Shown: piece after piece, positions 24,934-33,941 of the stretch
Layout of the letters: every line of letters begins with the position of its first letter
Numbering within the stretch: position 1 is the first letter of the stretch
NCBI RefSeq assembly: GCF_002087085.1
Contig: NZ_MWQY01000015.1
Location: 44,798 to 108,797 of the forward strand
Reading direction: 5' to 3'
From: Marispirochaeta aestuarii
Lineage (GTDB): Bacteria > Spirochaetota > Spirochaetia > JC444 > Marispirochaetaceae
Length of the DNA stretch: 64,000 nt
The notes under the pieces: model-generated
What the model was told of the DNA's origin: nothing
The model's input: the letters and a program-made list of their open reading frames with translations, nothing else
Databases searched by the model: none
Translations under genes and position numbers: made by a program

Positions 24934-27900
24934 TTAGAAGGGACGGTCCGCCAGGTACTTGTACTCTTTGTACTGCTTGTCCACGCCCTTCTTGATGCTC
25001 TCAAGCAGCATCGCAGCCCGCTCGGGGTTGGAGCGCTTCAGGGCACGGTAGCGGTTTTCGGCGTAGATGTAGTCTTCCACCTGGGTGGAGGGCTCTTTGC
25101 TGTCCATCTGGAAGGGGTTCTTGCCTTCTTCGGCCAGCATCGGGTTGTAGCGGTACAGGGGCCACATGCCGGAGGTAACCGCCGCCTTCTGCTGGTTCAT
25201 GCCGGTGGTCATATCGATACCATGGGCGATACAGTGGGAGTAGGCAATGATGATGGAAGGTCCGTTGTAGGCTTCCGCTTCCTGGAAGGCCTTGATGGCC
25301 TGGATGCGGTTGTAGCCCATGGCGATCTTGGCGACGTAAACATAGCCGTAGCTCATGGCCATCATCCCTAAGTCTTTCTTGCCGATGCCCTTACCGGAGG
25401 CGGCAAACTTGGCGATGGCACCCGTGGGAGTAGCCTTGGACATCTGTCCGCCGGTGTTGGAGTATACCTCGGTATCCATCAGCAGAACGTTGACGTTCTT
25501 GCCTGAGGCCAGAACGTGGTCCAGTCCGCCGTACCCGATATCGTATCCCCAGCCGTCTCCTCCAAGGATCCAGACGGAGCGTTTAACCAGGTAGTCGGCT
25601 GTACCAAGCAGGTTGAGGGCTTCCTTGCTCTTGGACTTGGCAAGCTGTCCCTTGAGCTGGCCTACCAATTTCCTTTGTTCCTCGATAGCTTCCTGGCTGG
25701 CCTGGTCGTTGTCCCGGATCTTCGCCAGAAGACCGGCATCGATTCCGGCCTCTTTCTTCTCGATCAGCGCGGTACAGAGCTCTTTGGCATACTTGTGGAG
25801 CTGATCGGAGGTAAGGCGCATACCCATACCGAACTCGGCGGCGTCCTCAAAGAGGGAGTTGGACCATGAAGGCCCGCGGCCGTCTTCACGGGTGGTATAG
25901 GGGGTGGTGGGCAGGTTTCCGCCGTAGATGGAGGAACAGCCGGTGGCGTTGGCGATTACCGCCCGGTCGCCGAAGAGCTGGCTCATGAGCTTGACGTATG
26001 GGGTCTCGCCACAGCCCGCACAGGCTCCGGAGAACTCAAAGAGGGGCGGCAGAAGCTGGGTACCCTTGGTGTTGTTCAGGCTGATCAGCTCCCTGGGGGT
26101 ATTGGGGACCTTGTTCAGGAAGAAATCCCAGTTGACAGCTTCCTGCTCGCGCAGCGGCTGCTGGGGTTCCATGTTGATGGCTTTCCTTTCCGTCTTGACG
26201 CCGTCTTCTTTCTTGTGGGCGGGACAGATATTCACACAGGCACCGCAGCCGGTACAGTCTTCCGGAGCAACCTGGATAGTGAACTTCATGCCTTCAAAAC
26301 CCTTGCCCCGGGCCGCAGTGCTCTTGAAGGTTGCGGGTGCGTCTTTCAGAACGTCCTCGTTGTAGACCTTCATGCGGATTACGGCGTGGGGACAGACTGC
26401 TGAACAGTCGCCGCACTGAATACAGGTATCGGGGTCCCATACGGGAATACTCTCGGCGATATTCCTTTTCTCGTACTTGGTCGTGCCGGTGGGGTAGGTA
26501 CCGTCCAGGGGCAGCTTGGAGGTAGGAATATCCTCGCCGCGGAAGGCGATCAGCTCGCCGGTAACCTCTTTTACGAACTTGGGTGCATCCGCGGGTACCG
26601 GGGGCTTCATGTGAAGGTCGCCGGAAACGGAGGAAGGAACATCAACCTTCTGGATGTGGCTGGCTGCCATGTCGATGGCCTTGATGTTCATGTCGACAAT
26701 TTCCTGACCCTTCTTGCCGTAGGTCTTCTGGGTGGCCTTTTTGATCAGCTCGAGGGCCTTCTCCTCGGGAAGAACGCCGGAGATCTTGAAGAAGGCGGTC
26801 TGCATGATAACGTTGATGCGTCCGCCGAGGCCTACCTCGTTGGCAATCTTTACCGCGTCAATTACGTAGAAGTTCAGTTTCTTGTCGATGATCTGCTTCT
26901 GGACCTCAACGGGCAGGTGCTGCCAGATTTCGTCTTTACCGTAGTGGCTGGTAACCAGGAAGGTTCCGCCCTCTTTACAGTTCTTGAGCATGTCGAACTT
27001 CTCGAGGAAGCTCTCGTTATGACATGCCACAAAATTTGCCCGCTGAATCAGGTAGGAGGATTTGATCTTCCGTGGTCCGAAACGCAGGTGAGAGGTTGTC
27101 ATGGCTCCGGCTTTCTTGGAGTCGTAGACGAAGTATCCCTGGGCGGCAAAGTCGGTGGCCTCGCCAATGATCTTGATGGAGTTCTTGTTGGCACCGACGG
27201 TTCCGTCGGAACCCAGTCCGTAGAACATGGCCTGGTGTACGTCCTCGGCTTCCGTTACGAAGCTGGGGTCCCAGGGCAGGCTGGTGCCGTTCAGGTCGTC
27301 ATGTATACCCACGGTAAAGTGGTTTTTGGGATGATCCTCTTTCAGGTTGTCGAAGACACTCTTGATCATGGCGGGGGTAACACCGTGACCGGAAAGACCG
27401 AGGCCGAAACGTCCGCCGACGATCTTGGGATAGGTCTTGAACTTGGGATTTCCTTTGCTCATCTCCTCACCGAAGGCCGTGCGCACGTCTTCATAGAGGG
27501 GTTCACCCAGGGAACCGGGTTCCTTGGTCATATCAAGGACGCCGATCTTGGTGACGGAAGCAGGAAGGGCCTCCAGCAGGTGATAGGCGGAGAAGGGGCG
27601 GAAGAGGTGCACTTTAACTACACCGACCTTTTCGCCCTTGTTCATCAGGAACTCGACGGTTTCTTCCGTGGTATCCGCAGCGGAACCCATCAGAACGATT
27701 ACCCGCTCGGCATCCTTGGCTCCCACATAGTCGAAGAGCTTATAGGTCCGGCCGGTGAGCTTGGCGAACTTGTCCATGTACTTCTGTACGATTCCGGGAG
27801 CGTCTTCATAGTATTTGTTGACAGTCTCCCGGGCGGCAAAGAACACGTCGGGGTTCTGGCTGGTTCCCTTGATGGTGGGATTTTCGGGGTTCAGGGAGCG

Positions 27901-28518
27901 TTCGCGGTGGGCCTTTACCAGCTCATCGTCGATCATCTCCTTCATTACTTCATAGGGAAGCTCCTCTACCTTGCGGATCTCGTGACTGGTACGGAATCCG
28001 TCAAAGAAGTGCAGAAAGGGCACCCGGCTTTCCAGACTCGCGGCCTGGGAAATAAGGGCCATATCCATGACTTCCTGAACGTTGTTGGACGCCAGAAGAG
28101 CAAAACCGGTGGCCCTGGCTGCCATTACGTCGGAATGATCACCGAAGATGGACAGCGCCTGAGCGGCGACTGCCCGCGCAGCGATATGGAATACTGTGGG
28201 GGTCATTTCGCCGGCGATCTTGAACATGTTCGGGATCATCAGCAGAAGCCCCTGGGAGGCGGTAAAGGTGGTGGTCAACGCTCCGGTAGTAAGAGCGCCA
28301 TGAACTGCACCGGCGGCACCGGCCTCGGACTGCATCTCAACGACATCGGGAATGGAATTCCAGATATTGGGTCGACCTTGTGCAGAGTAGAGGTCGGAAA
28401 GCTCGCCCATGGGAGAGGACGGAGTAATCGGGTAGATGGCGATTACCTCGTTTGTCGCGTGGGCTACGTATGCGGCGGCGGTATTACCGTCGATAGTAAC
28501 CATATTCTTCTCAGGCAT
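24934..28518 (-). CDS. nifJ: Pyruvate:ferredoxin (flavodoxin) oxidoreductase
   Basis: This ~1,194-residue single-chain enzyme oxidises pyruvate to acetyl-CoA and CO2, reducing ferredoxin or flavodoxin, and is the core of anaerobic energy metabolism. The N-terminal domain has AIYPITPSSPMGE, which contacts the thiamine ring. Two 4Fe-4S motifs follow (CIQCGDCSAVCPHAV and CTGCGACVNICPA, about residues 690-760). The C-terminal TPP-binding domain has GDGWGYDIGYGGLDH and the Cys motif GACAGCGETPY for the proximal cluster. The ATG at 28518 is chosen since GAAGGAT precedes it and the protein family starts there; an upstream in-frame ATG lies within the promoter. It has a strong promoter overlapping an inverted repeat. 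Confidence 0.97.
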   Translation of the reverse strand: MPEKNMVTIDGNTAAAYVAHATNEVIAIYPITPSSPMGELSDLYSAQGRPNIWNSIPDVVEMQSEAGAAGAVHGALTTGALTTTFTASQGLLLMIPNMFKIAGEMTPTVFHIAARAVAAQALSIFGDHSDVMAARATGFALLASNNVQEVMDMALISQAASLESRVPFLHFFDGFRTSHEIRKVEELPYEVMKEMIDDELVKAHRERSLNPENPTIKGTSQNPDVFFAARETVNKYYEDAPGIVQKYMDKFAKLTGRTYKLFDYVGAKDAERVIVLMGSAADTTEETVEFLMNKGEKVGVVKVHLFRPFSAYHLLEALPASVTKIGVLDMTKEPGSLGEPLYEDVRTAFGEEMSKGNPKFKTYPKIVGGRFGLGLSGHGVTPAMIKSVFDNLKEDHPKNHFTVGIHDDLNGTSLPWDPSFVTEAEDVHQAMFYGLGSDGTVGANKNSIKIIGEATDFAAQGYFVYDSKKAGAMTTSHLRFGPRKIKSSYLIQRANFVACHNESFLEKFDMLKNCKEGGTFLVTSHYGKDEIWQHLPVEVQKQIIDKKLNFYVIDAVKIANEVGLGGRINVIMQTAFFKISGVLPEEKALELIKKATQKTYGKKGQEIVDMNIKAIDMAASHIQKVDVPSSVSGDLHMKPPVPADAPKFVKEVTGELIAFRGEDIPTSKLPLDGTYPTGTTKYEKRNIAESIPVWDPDTCIQCGDCSAVCPHAVIRMKVYNEDVLKDAPATFKSTAARGKGFEGMKFTIQVAPEDCTGCGACVNICPAHKKEDGVKTERKAINMEPQQPLREQEAVNWDFFLNKVPNTPRELISLNNTKGTQLLPPLFEFSGACAGCGETPYVKLMSQLFGDRAVIANATGCSSIYGGNLPTTPYTTREDGRGPSWSNSLFEDAAEFGMGMRLTSDQLHKYAKELCTALIEKKEAGIDAGLLAKIRDNDQASQEAIEEQRKLVGQLKGQLAKSKSKEALNLLGTADYLVKRSVWILGGDGWGYDIGYGGLDHVLASGKNVNVLLMDTEVYSNTGGQMSKATPTGAIAKFAASGKGIGKKDLGMMAMSYGYVYVAKIAMGYNRIQAIKAFQEAEAYNGPSIIIAYSHCIAHGIDMTTGMNQQKAAVTSGMWPLYRYNPMLAEEGKNPFQMDSKEPSTQVEDYIYAENRYRALKRSNPERAAMLLESIKKGVDKQYKEYKYLADRPF

Positions 28519-28555
28519 AATAGCTATCCTTCTTGTGTGGGATTTGTACACTCTC

Positions 28556-28584
28556 AGTATAGATGATGATCCGTTAATCATCAA
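28556..28584 (-). promoter_or_regulatory. PFOR promoter with embedded operator
   Basis: Minus strand: TTGATG (28584-28579), a 17-bp spacer and TATACT (28561-28556). A perfect inverted repeat TGATGAT-N6-ATCATCA (28564-28583) covers the -35 element and spacer, so a repressor bound there would block transcription. Confidence 0.65.
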
Positions 28585-28644
28585 GGCTCGGGCGGCCTCG
28601 AATCAATTGGTAAGACCAAAATTCCTGAATTTTCGTTGTGCCGG

Positions 28645-29448
28645 TCAGGGCTTTTTCGCGTTTATTGTGATGCTGATCAGCCGGGATCCGCATTCCCTGT
28701 AGGCCTGCAGGGTCTGCGAATCAGCGTTTGAAAGGATAATCTCATCAGGAATCTCGATTATCCTTTCCGCTTTTATCTCGATGTCAGCGAAACCGGTCCT
28801 TTTTATCAATTCCAGGTACTCCTTTTTCCGGATCGCTCCGGCAATACATCCGGCGTAGAGTTCGGCGGAGCGCCGGATTCCCTCCGGCAGATCACCCTCG
28901 ACCACGATATCGGAAATGGAAAAGCGGCCGCCTGGTTTTAAAATTCGTAGAATTTCCACGAAGGCCCGTGCCTTATCCGGAACAAGGTTCAGCACACAGT
29001 TGCTTAAGACCCAGTCGGCGCTTTCGTCGGCCAGGGGAATTGCCTCGATTTCGCCGAGAATAAATTCAACATTGTATAATCCCCGTTTGCGGGCAATCTC
29101 CCGGGCTTTGGTGATCATTGCAGGCGTCATATCAACCCCGATGACTCTTCCCTGCGGTCCTGTTTCAGCAAGGGCAAGAAAGGCGTCGTTTCCGGCACCG
29201 GACCCGAGATCGACAACCGTGTCCCCATTCCTTATATCTGCATAACGGGTCGGCATTCCGCAGCCGAGTCCCATGTCTGCTTCCTTTTCATACCCCCGGG
29301 CTCCCGCATAGTCTCCTGAAACCATGGAAAACAGCTCATTCGGTTCTCCACCTCCGCAGCAGCAGTCTGAACTGCAGCAGGACCCCGATTTCCCGGCAAT
29401 ACCGGCATAGCGTGCCTGTATGCTGTTCTTGATATCTTCACTGTTCAC
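28645..29448 (-). CDS. arsM: Arsenite S-adenosylmethionine methyltransferase
   Basis: The 267-residue protein is a class I methyltransferase with the SAM-binding motif VVDLGSGAGND and the conserved ArsM cysteines in GLGCGMP, LSNCVLNLVP and YAGCIAGAI, which bind As(III). It also has an N-terminal CCSSDCCCGG cluster. It methylates arsenite, giving products that leave the cell. I chose the GTG at 29448 because GGGAGG sits 6-7 bp before it at the end of arsR; a longer frame from 29502 would overlap arsR by over 50 bp. It forms an operon with arsR. Confidence 0.93.
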   Translation of the reverse strand: MNSEDIKNSIQARYAGIAGKSGSCCSSDCCCGGGEPNELFSMVSGDYAGARGYEKEADMGLGCGMPTRYADIRNGDTVVDLGSGAGNDAFLALAETGPQGRVIGVDMTPAMITKAREIARKRGLYNVEFILGEIEAIPLADESADWVLSNCVLNLVPDKARAFVEILRILKPGGRFSISDIVVEGDLPEGIRRSAELYAGCIAGAIRKKEYLELIKRTGFADIEIKAERIIEIPDEIILSNADSQTLQAYRECGSRLISITINAKKP

Positions 29449-29449
29449 T

Positions 29450-29782
29450 CTATTCCTCCCGATTTGTTTTTCCGCAGCAGATACCCCCGAGGAGTTCTCC
29501 AAAGGCTCGCCGGGTTTTGGTTATTGTTTCTGTTTCCAGGCAGTAGCAGGTCGCCGGTCCGTCGATCTCTCCCTGTATAAGACCGGCGTCCTTCAGTACC
29601 TTTAGGTGCTGGGACACTGTCGCCTGGGCCAGGGGCAGGTCCCGGACCAGTTCGCCGGTAATGCAGCGATTGCATTCTGCAAGCAGGGTGAGTATCCGGA
29701 TCCTGGCGGGATGAGAAAGTGCTTTCGCAATATGTGCCATGTTCATCTCTTCCTCTGAAAAGAGACTGCTTTTATTCTGCAT
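29450..29782 (-). CDS. arsR: ArsR family metalloregulator
   Basis: The 110-residue winged-helix protein has the recognition-helix sequence [19 protein letters not shown] and extra cysteines: [10 protein letters not shown] near residue 36 and CYC and ICC near the C-terminus. These are candidate As(III) ligands, though they differ from the classical ELCVCDL site. It is predicted to repress itself and arsM and to release DNA on binding arsenite. Its stop codon is within 2 bp of the arsM start. A palindrome overlaps its -10 element. Confidence 0.9.
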   Translation of the reverse strand: MQNKSSLFSEEEMNMAHIAKALSHPARIRILTLLAECNRCITGELVRDLPLAQATVSQHLKVLKDAGLIQGEIDGPATCYCLETETITKTRRAFGELLGGICCGKTNREE

Positions 29783-29813
29783 GTTTATAAACTCTCATTG
29801 CTGAACAAAGATA

Positions 29814-29828
29814 TATATCGACGATATA
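29814..29828. promoter_or_regulatory. ArsR operator
   Basis: TATATCGACGATATA, a perfect 7+1+7 palindrome, overlaps the -10 element of the arsR promoter. Confidence 0.7.
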
Positions 29829-29849
29829 CGATAAAAGAGGATTTGACAA
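29821..29849 (-). promoter_or_regulatory. arsR-arsM promoter
   Basis: Minus strand: TTGTCA (29849-29844), a 17-bp spacer, TATCGT (29826-29821). Confidence 0.6.
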
Positions 29850-29866
29850 TACCGGGGCGCTTTTTT

Positions 29867-31734
29867 TCAGGTTTCAGGTATCGGAAATCGTATGTGGAAA
29901 TGGGCTCCGCCGGACCCCGAGAAATCCAGGCGGCCATGAATCTGTTCGGTCAAGGCGAGTATCATCTGTAATCCCAGCCCGGATGGTTTTTCTCCGGGAT
30001 CAGGCATTGTGAACCCGGGGCCGTTGTCCGAGATTTCGATGCATCCTTCTGCGGATTGACGGTTATGAAAGAAAACCAGAGAAATACCTGGTTCATCGGT
30101 CTGGTCCAGGGCGTGCTGAATACTGTTGGTCAGTATTTCATTGACTATGAGTCCGCAGGGCATGGCGATATCCAGGGGCAGAAGGACTTCCCGGATGTCC
30201 AGGGAATAATCGATGATCCGGCCGTCTGTTGTCTGGGAGTAGAGAGAAATCAGTTCCCGTATATGCCGGGAAAAGTCGATTGTTATCATACTGTCCGAGG
30301 TGTACAGGATTTCATGCACCAGGGCTATGGCATGTATTCTGTTCTGATTGCGCTCCAGCACATCCTGAAAAAACGGGTCACTGGACCTCCCTTTTTCCAG
30401 ATTCAGCATGCTTTTTACTATCTGGAGGTTGTTTTTTACCCGATGATGAATCTCCCGCATAAGGATCTCTTTCTCCTGAAGGGAATCAATCAGTTTCTGC
30501 TCCCACTCTTTTCGTTCGGTGATGTCCCGTGCGGCTGCATATATCAGGTTATCGCTGGCAATGGACCGCCATTCTATCCAGCGATAGCTATTGTCGGCAC
30601 AGCGATATCTGTTTGTAAAATCCCTGACTTCTTTTCCCTGGGTAAGCTGCTCGACCGCTTCGAGGGTAGAGTCGATGTCCTCGGGGTGAACGAGATCGAG
30701 AAAACTGGAGCCTTTCAGGGTTCCCTCCGGGTATCCCAGGGTCCTTTCTCACTGGGGGTTGATGCGAATCAGGGTTCCATTCAGATCGGTAATGCAGAAA
30801 AGGTCCAGGGTCAGGGTAAAGAAGCGGTCGAGTTCATTGACCTTATCAAGAAAAGCCAGTTTCCCCACCGAGCGTTGGTACAGGTAAAACGCCAGCAGTA
30901 CAGACAGTGTGATTCCGGAAATGAGAATGTAAAGAGGTATATTCGACGCCGTTTTCCTGAGGTATTCGGAATTCGCTTCGATATCAATCCGCCATTCCTT
31001 GTCGGCGAAGGCGAAAGGTGTGGATTTCCGGAGATTATCGCTGGAAAAGAACAGTTTTCCCCGGTTCCCGCCGGTATCGCTCTGGTCCTTATATCGGTAG
31101 AGTACCCGCTCTTCCGATTCTGCTTCTTCTATAATCTGAAACGAAAGGCCGATATGCGTAATTTCCGAATAAAACGGAGAAAGGAGGGAGTCGTGATCAA
31201 AGCGGGCATAGAGGATGCCCTTGGTCGCTGAAACAGGCATGAGTGCGAGTATCTGCCCCGGTTTTCTGCTCTAGAGTTTTTCCCGGACATAATCGTATCG
31301 AGTTCGTCGTTGTCCCAGGGAAGGCTGCTGCTTTCTGAAGTCTGTACCTCTGATGACAGGATATATCTTCCGCTCGTCTCTCCGTTGTTCGCAGGAGGAA
31401 TCCAGCCAATCTGAATGAAAATCCCCTGGTCTATCCATTCGCGGCAGAACTGCCCGAACTCCTGAGATGTTACCTCTTCGGAAGATGAAAAGAACATGCG
31501 GATAGTGTTCATGTGGGTCAGGGGATAATTGAGGAGACCCTGTACTGTTTCGGTCCGGCGTAATGCATCCGCTTGAAACTGCATGGTGAGGTACTGTCTG
31601 GCTTCGAAAAGTTCGTTGAAAAAAACAGCGCCGGTTATGAGAAGAAAACCTGCAAGCACCAGAACATACGAAACGGAGGAAACGAGAATCCTGTCGAGGG
31701 TGGAGGAGGGCAGCTGATCTTTGTCATTGTCCAT
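29867..31734 (-). pseudogene. Sensor histidine kinase (CHASE-like, PAS, HisKA_2), disrupted
   Basis: Three pieces in one strand make a coherent kinase. The first (from 31734) has a membrane helix and an exported CHASE-like sensor. The second (from about 31270) continues the sensor, adds a second membrane helix and starts a PAS domain. The third carries the rest of the PAS (ITERKEWEQKLIDSL) and a HisKA_2/HWE-type kinase core with MREIHHRVKNNLQ and the ATP-binding EISDNGPGFTMPD. A frameshift lies at about 31255-31290. An in-frame TGA at 30751-30749 stands where relatives usually have Trp (INPQ-stop-ERTLGY). Two independent lesions suggest real decay rather than one sequencing error. The kinase part from 30460 could still be made alone but would lack its sensor. 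Confidence 0.85.
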
Positions 31735-31849
31735 GATCCGATATACTTCCTCCCCTCTACAGACCGTCCATGTTTGGGGTCTTTCCCTTTAATCATAGAA
31801 GAGCTGATGCGGGTCTTCAAGAGTATCTGCGGACTATTACGGCCGGCTT

Positions 31850-32602
31850 CTAATAGGCAGTCAATCCTCCGTCGACAGGCAGGGCGACTCCGGTAATAAA
31901 CGAAGCCTCATCGGAGGCCAGAAACAGTACCGCGTTGGCGATTTCTTCAGTTTTTGCCATGCGCCCCAGGGGGATCTCGTCTATCCGCTCCTGCCGCTTG
32001 TCAGGGTCCTTAAACAGGTCCCGCATGATTGCCGTATCCGCCGTACTGGGGTGTACGGAATTACAGCGGATCTGGTCCTTTGCGTACTTTACCGCCACGG
32101 CCCGTGTCATAAGGGTAACAGCCCCCTTGGAGACAATATAGGATTCCCCGGAGAATTTATGACCCACCAGACCGCAGATGGAGGACATGTTGACGATGGA
32201 GCCGCCGCCGTTCCTGCGCATTACCGGAATGACGTGTTTTATCCCCAGGAAGGGACCCCGGGCATTGATGGCCATTATCTGGTCCCACTCTTCAACGGGC
32301 AGGTCAGTCAGAGGCTGCCGCTTGGTTATACCGGCATTATTGACCAGAATGTCGATTCTTCCTCGTTCTTTGACGATCTCCCCGACCGCCCTGATCCAGT
32401 CGCTCTCCTGTGTTACATCCAGCTTCACCGAAGCGGCTCTGCCTCCTGAGGACTGTAATTCCCGGGTTGCCTCCTCCGCATGTTCAACGTTGATATCGGC
32501 TATGTAGACAAAAGCTCCTTCCCTGGTGAAGGTCCTGGCGATCTCCCTGCCTATTCCCTGGGCTCCCCCCGTTATCAGGGCTGTTTTATTCTCCAAACGC
32601 AT
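31850..32602 (-). CDS. Short-chain dehydrogenase/reductase
   Basis: The 250-residue classical SDR has the NAD(P)-binding TGGAQGIG motif near residue 12, NNAG near 88 and the catalytic Tyr-x-x-x-Lys (YIVSK) near 154 after the conserved Ser of MSSICG. The C-terminal FITGVALPVDGG is typical of 3-oxoacyl reductase and sugar-alcohol dehydrogenase-like members. An Asp at the end of the second β-strand (ADINVEH) suggests NAD preference. It has a good ribosome site (AAGGAGG). The substrate is unknown and no operon partner is evident. Confidence 0.92.
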   Translation of the reverse strand: MRLENKTALITGGAQGIGREIARTFTREGAFVYIADINVEHAEEATRELQSSGGRAASVKLDVTQESDWIRAVGEIVKERGRIDILVNNAGITKRQPLTDLPVEEWDQIMAINARGPFLGIKHVIPVMRRNGGGSIVNMSSICGLVGHKFSGESYIVSKGAVTLMTRAVAVKYAKDQIRCNSVHPSTADTAIMRDLFKDPDKRQERIDEIPLGRMAKTEEIANAVLFLASDEASFITGVALPVDGGLTAY

Positions 32603-32696
32603 CTGCGTCCTCCTTGCGTAAAGATGGGACTTGTGAAGTTCATTATAACAGAGTCTGATATCAGGTCAATTCTATAATTCGTTGTATCGGGAGGCG

Positions 32697-33941
32697 TCAC
32701 ATCCGCATTCCGACACTGAAAGCGGCGTTCCAGATTCCGCTTTCAGCGTTCCAGGCTGCTCCCAGGTCCAGGGCGGGAAAGGCAATCTTTTTCAGGTAGC
32801 AGCGGATTCCGAAATGGGTTCCCTGGGCAAAAAGGCTGTCCCCGCTAATATCCTCCGCGAAGGCCGCCTGGTATGAGACGAAGGCGCTGAACATACCGGC
32901 TCCGAAGTCGGCAAATACCCCTTCCAGGCCAAGGGAAGTCCCCGCAAGAGAGTTGGACCGGAAATTCCCGGGAAGAATCGCCACCCTCGCGGCAGAGGGC
33001 CCTTCGCTGAAAACCAGAGGTGCGTCCTCGGCCCTGTACGCGGCTGCACCGAGCATGAGCCGCAGCCTCTGTGTCAGGGGCTGCTCCCAGGCGCATTCGC
33101 CCTGCAGGGCAAGATACGAGTCTCCTTTCAGCGGGATGAACCAGGCACCTTCAATCTCCGCATATCGCCGGGACAGGAACACACCGTTCCAGTCGGACTT
33201 TTGGATGCTGATCTCCGCAGAGAGGGGAAGCATCCGGGCGGAAGCCACGGGACTGTCCTCTACCGAGGCCTCCCGATAACCGAATCCTGCAGAAAGAGAA
33301 ATCAGCTGGCTCAGATCATGCCGCAGACCGGCCATCAGGGTCAGGCCCCGCTCGTCGTAGCTGAGCAGCTCATCCTCCTCCCCGTTCGTGACTGTTGTTT
33401 CACCCTTCGAGAAGGCCGCCAGTATATAAAGTCCAAGGGGAAGTCTTTTACCCGGGGGGGTCATGTAGCTGCCGAAGAAGGTGTACCGGTCGGCGGAGAA
33501 GAATCCCGCCAGGAAGGCCTGGTGGTTCAGGCCGAAGGCGTTGGTTTCTATCAGGGTACCTCCCCCGGCTATTCCGTTCTTATCCCCCAGAATAACCGGT
33601 ATGGGTATAAGGGTCCATTTTTCCTGAACGGATACGACCAGGGAGACAGAGGCGGGATCGTCATATTCAAGGGAAACCTCGGTCTCGTAGAAGAGGCCGC
33701 TCTCCCTGAGTACCGTCTGTACCTCCCCCATGTCAAGCTCATCCGCGGGAAGGCCGATGTAGGGTTCCAGAAGCCGTTCCACCACCTCCGGTCTGGTGCG
33801 TTTGAGTCCGTGAATAATAAGGCGATCAATGGTTGTGTACTGTTCCGCCTTCGTTTCAGGGAACGCCAGGGCAGGCAGAAGGAATATCATCAGCAAGGAG
33901 AGCAGCAGAGAAGAAGTTTTTTTCACGGATTCAGACCTCAT
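32697..33941 (-). CDS. POTRA-containing outer-membrane β-barrel protein (BamA/TamA superfamily)
   Basis: A signal peptide is followed by a single POTRA-like domain at about residues 38-112 (IDRLIIHGLKRTRPEVVERLL and VSVQEKWTLIPIPV), then a ~290-residue region of alternating hydrophobic strands expected to form a β-barrel, ending close to an aromatic-poor C-terminus (AFSVGMRM). At 414 residues it is much shorter than BamA (~800), and only one POTRA is seen. It begins directly after the histidine kinase stop. The ATG at 33941 is used here; the GTG at 33926 would give a more usual MKKTSSLLLS start with GAGG upstream. It may act in assembly or lipid transport at the outer membrane. Confidence 0.7.
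   Translation of the reverse strand: MRSESVKKTSSLLLSLLMIFLLPALAFPETKAEQYTTIDRLIIHGLKRTRPEVVERLLEPYIGLPADELDMGEVQTVLRESGLFYETEVSLEYDDPASVSLVVSVQEKWTLIPIPVILGDKNGIAGGGTLIETNAFGLNHQAFLAGFFSADRYTFFGSYMTPPGKRLPLGLYILAAFSKGETTVTNGEEDELLSYDERGLTLMAGLRHDLSQLISLSAGFGYREASVEDSPVASARMLPLSAEISIQKSDWNGVFLSRRYAEIEGAWFIPLKGDSYLALQGECAWEQPLTQRLRLMLGAAAYRAEDAPLVFSEGPSAARVAILPGNFRSNSLAGTSLGLEGVFADFGAGMFSAFVSYQAAFAEDISGDSLFAQGTHFGIRCYLKKIAFPALDLGAAWNAESGIWNAAFSVGMRM

Noticed and set aside
26611..28566. 651-residue open frame on the plus strand opposite PFOR
   Set aside because: It is an antisense shadow of a high-GC conserved coding gene, with no ribosome site and no recognisable domains.
24934..28584. PFOR frame extended to the ATG at 28584
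   Set aside because: The extra 22 codons lie over the promoter and operator; the ATG at 28518 has a ribosome site and fits the family start.
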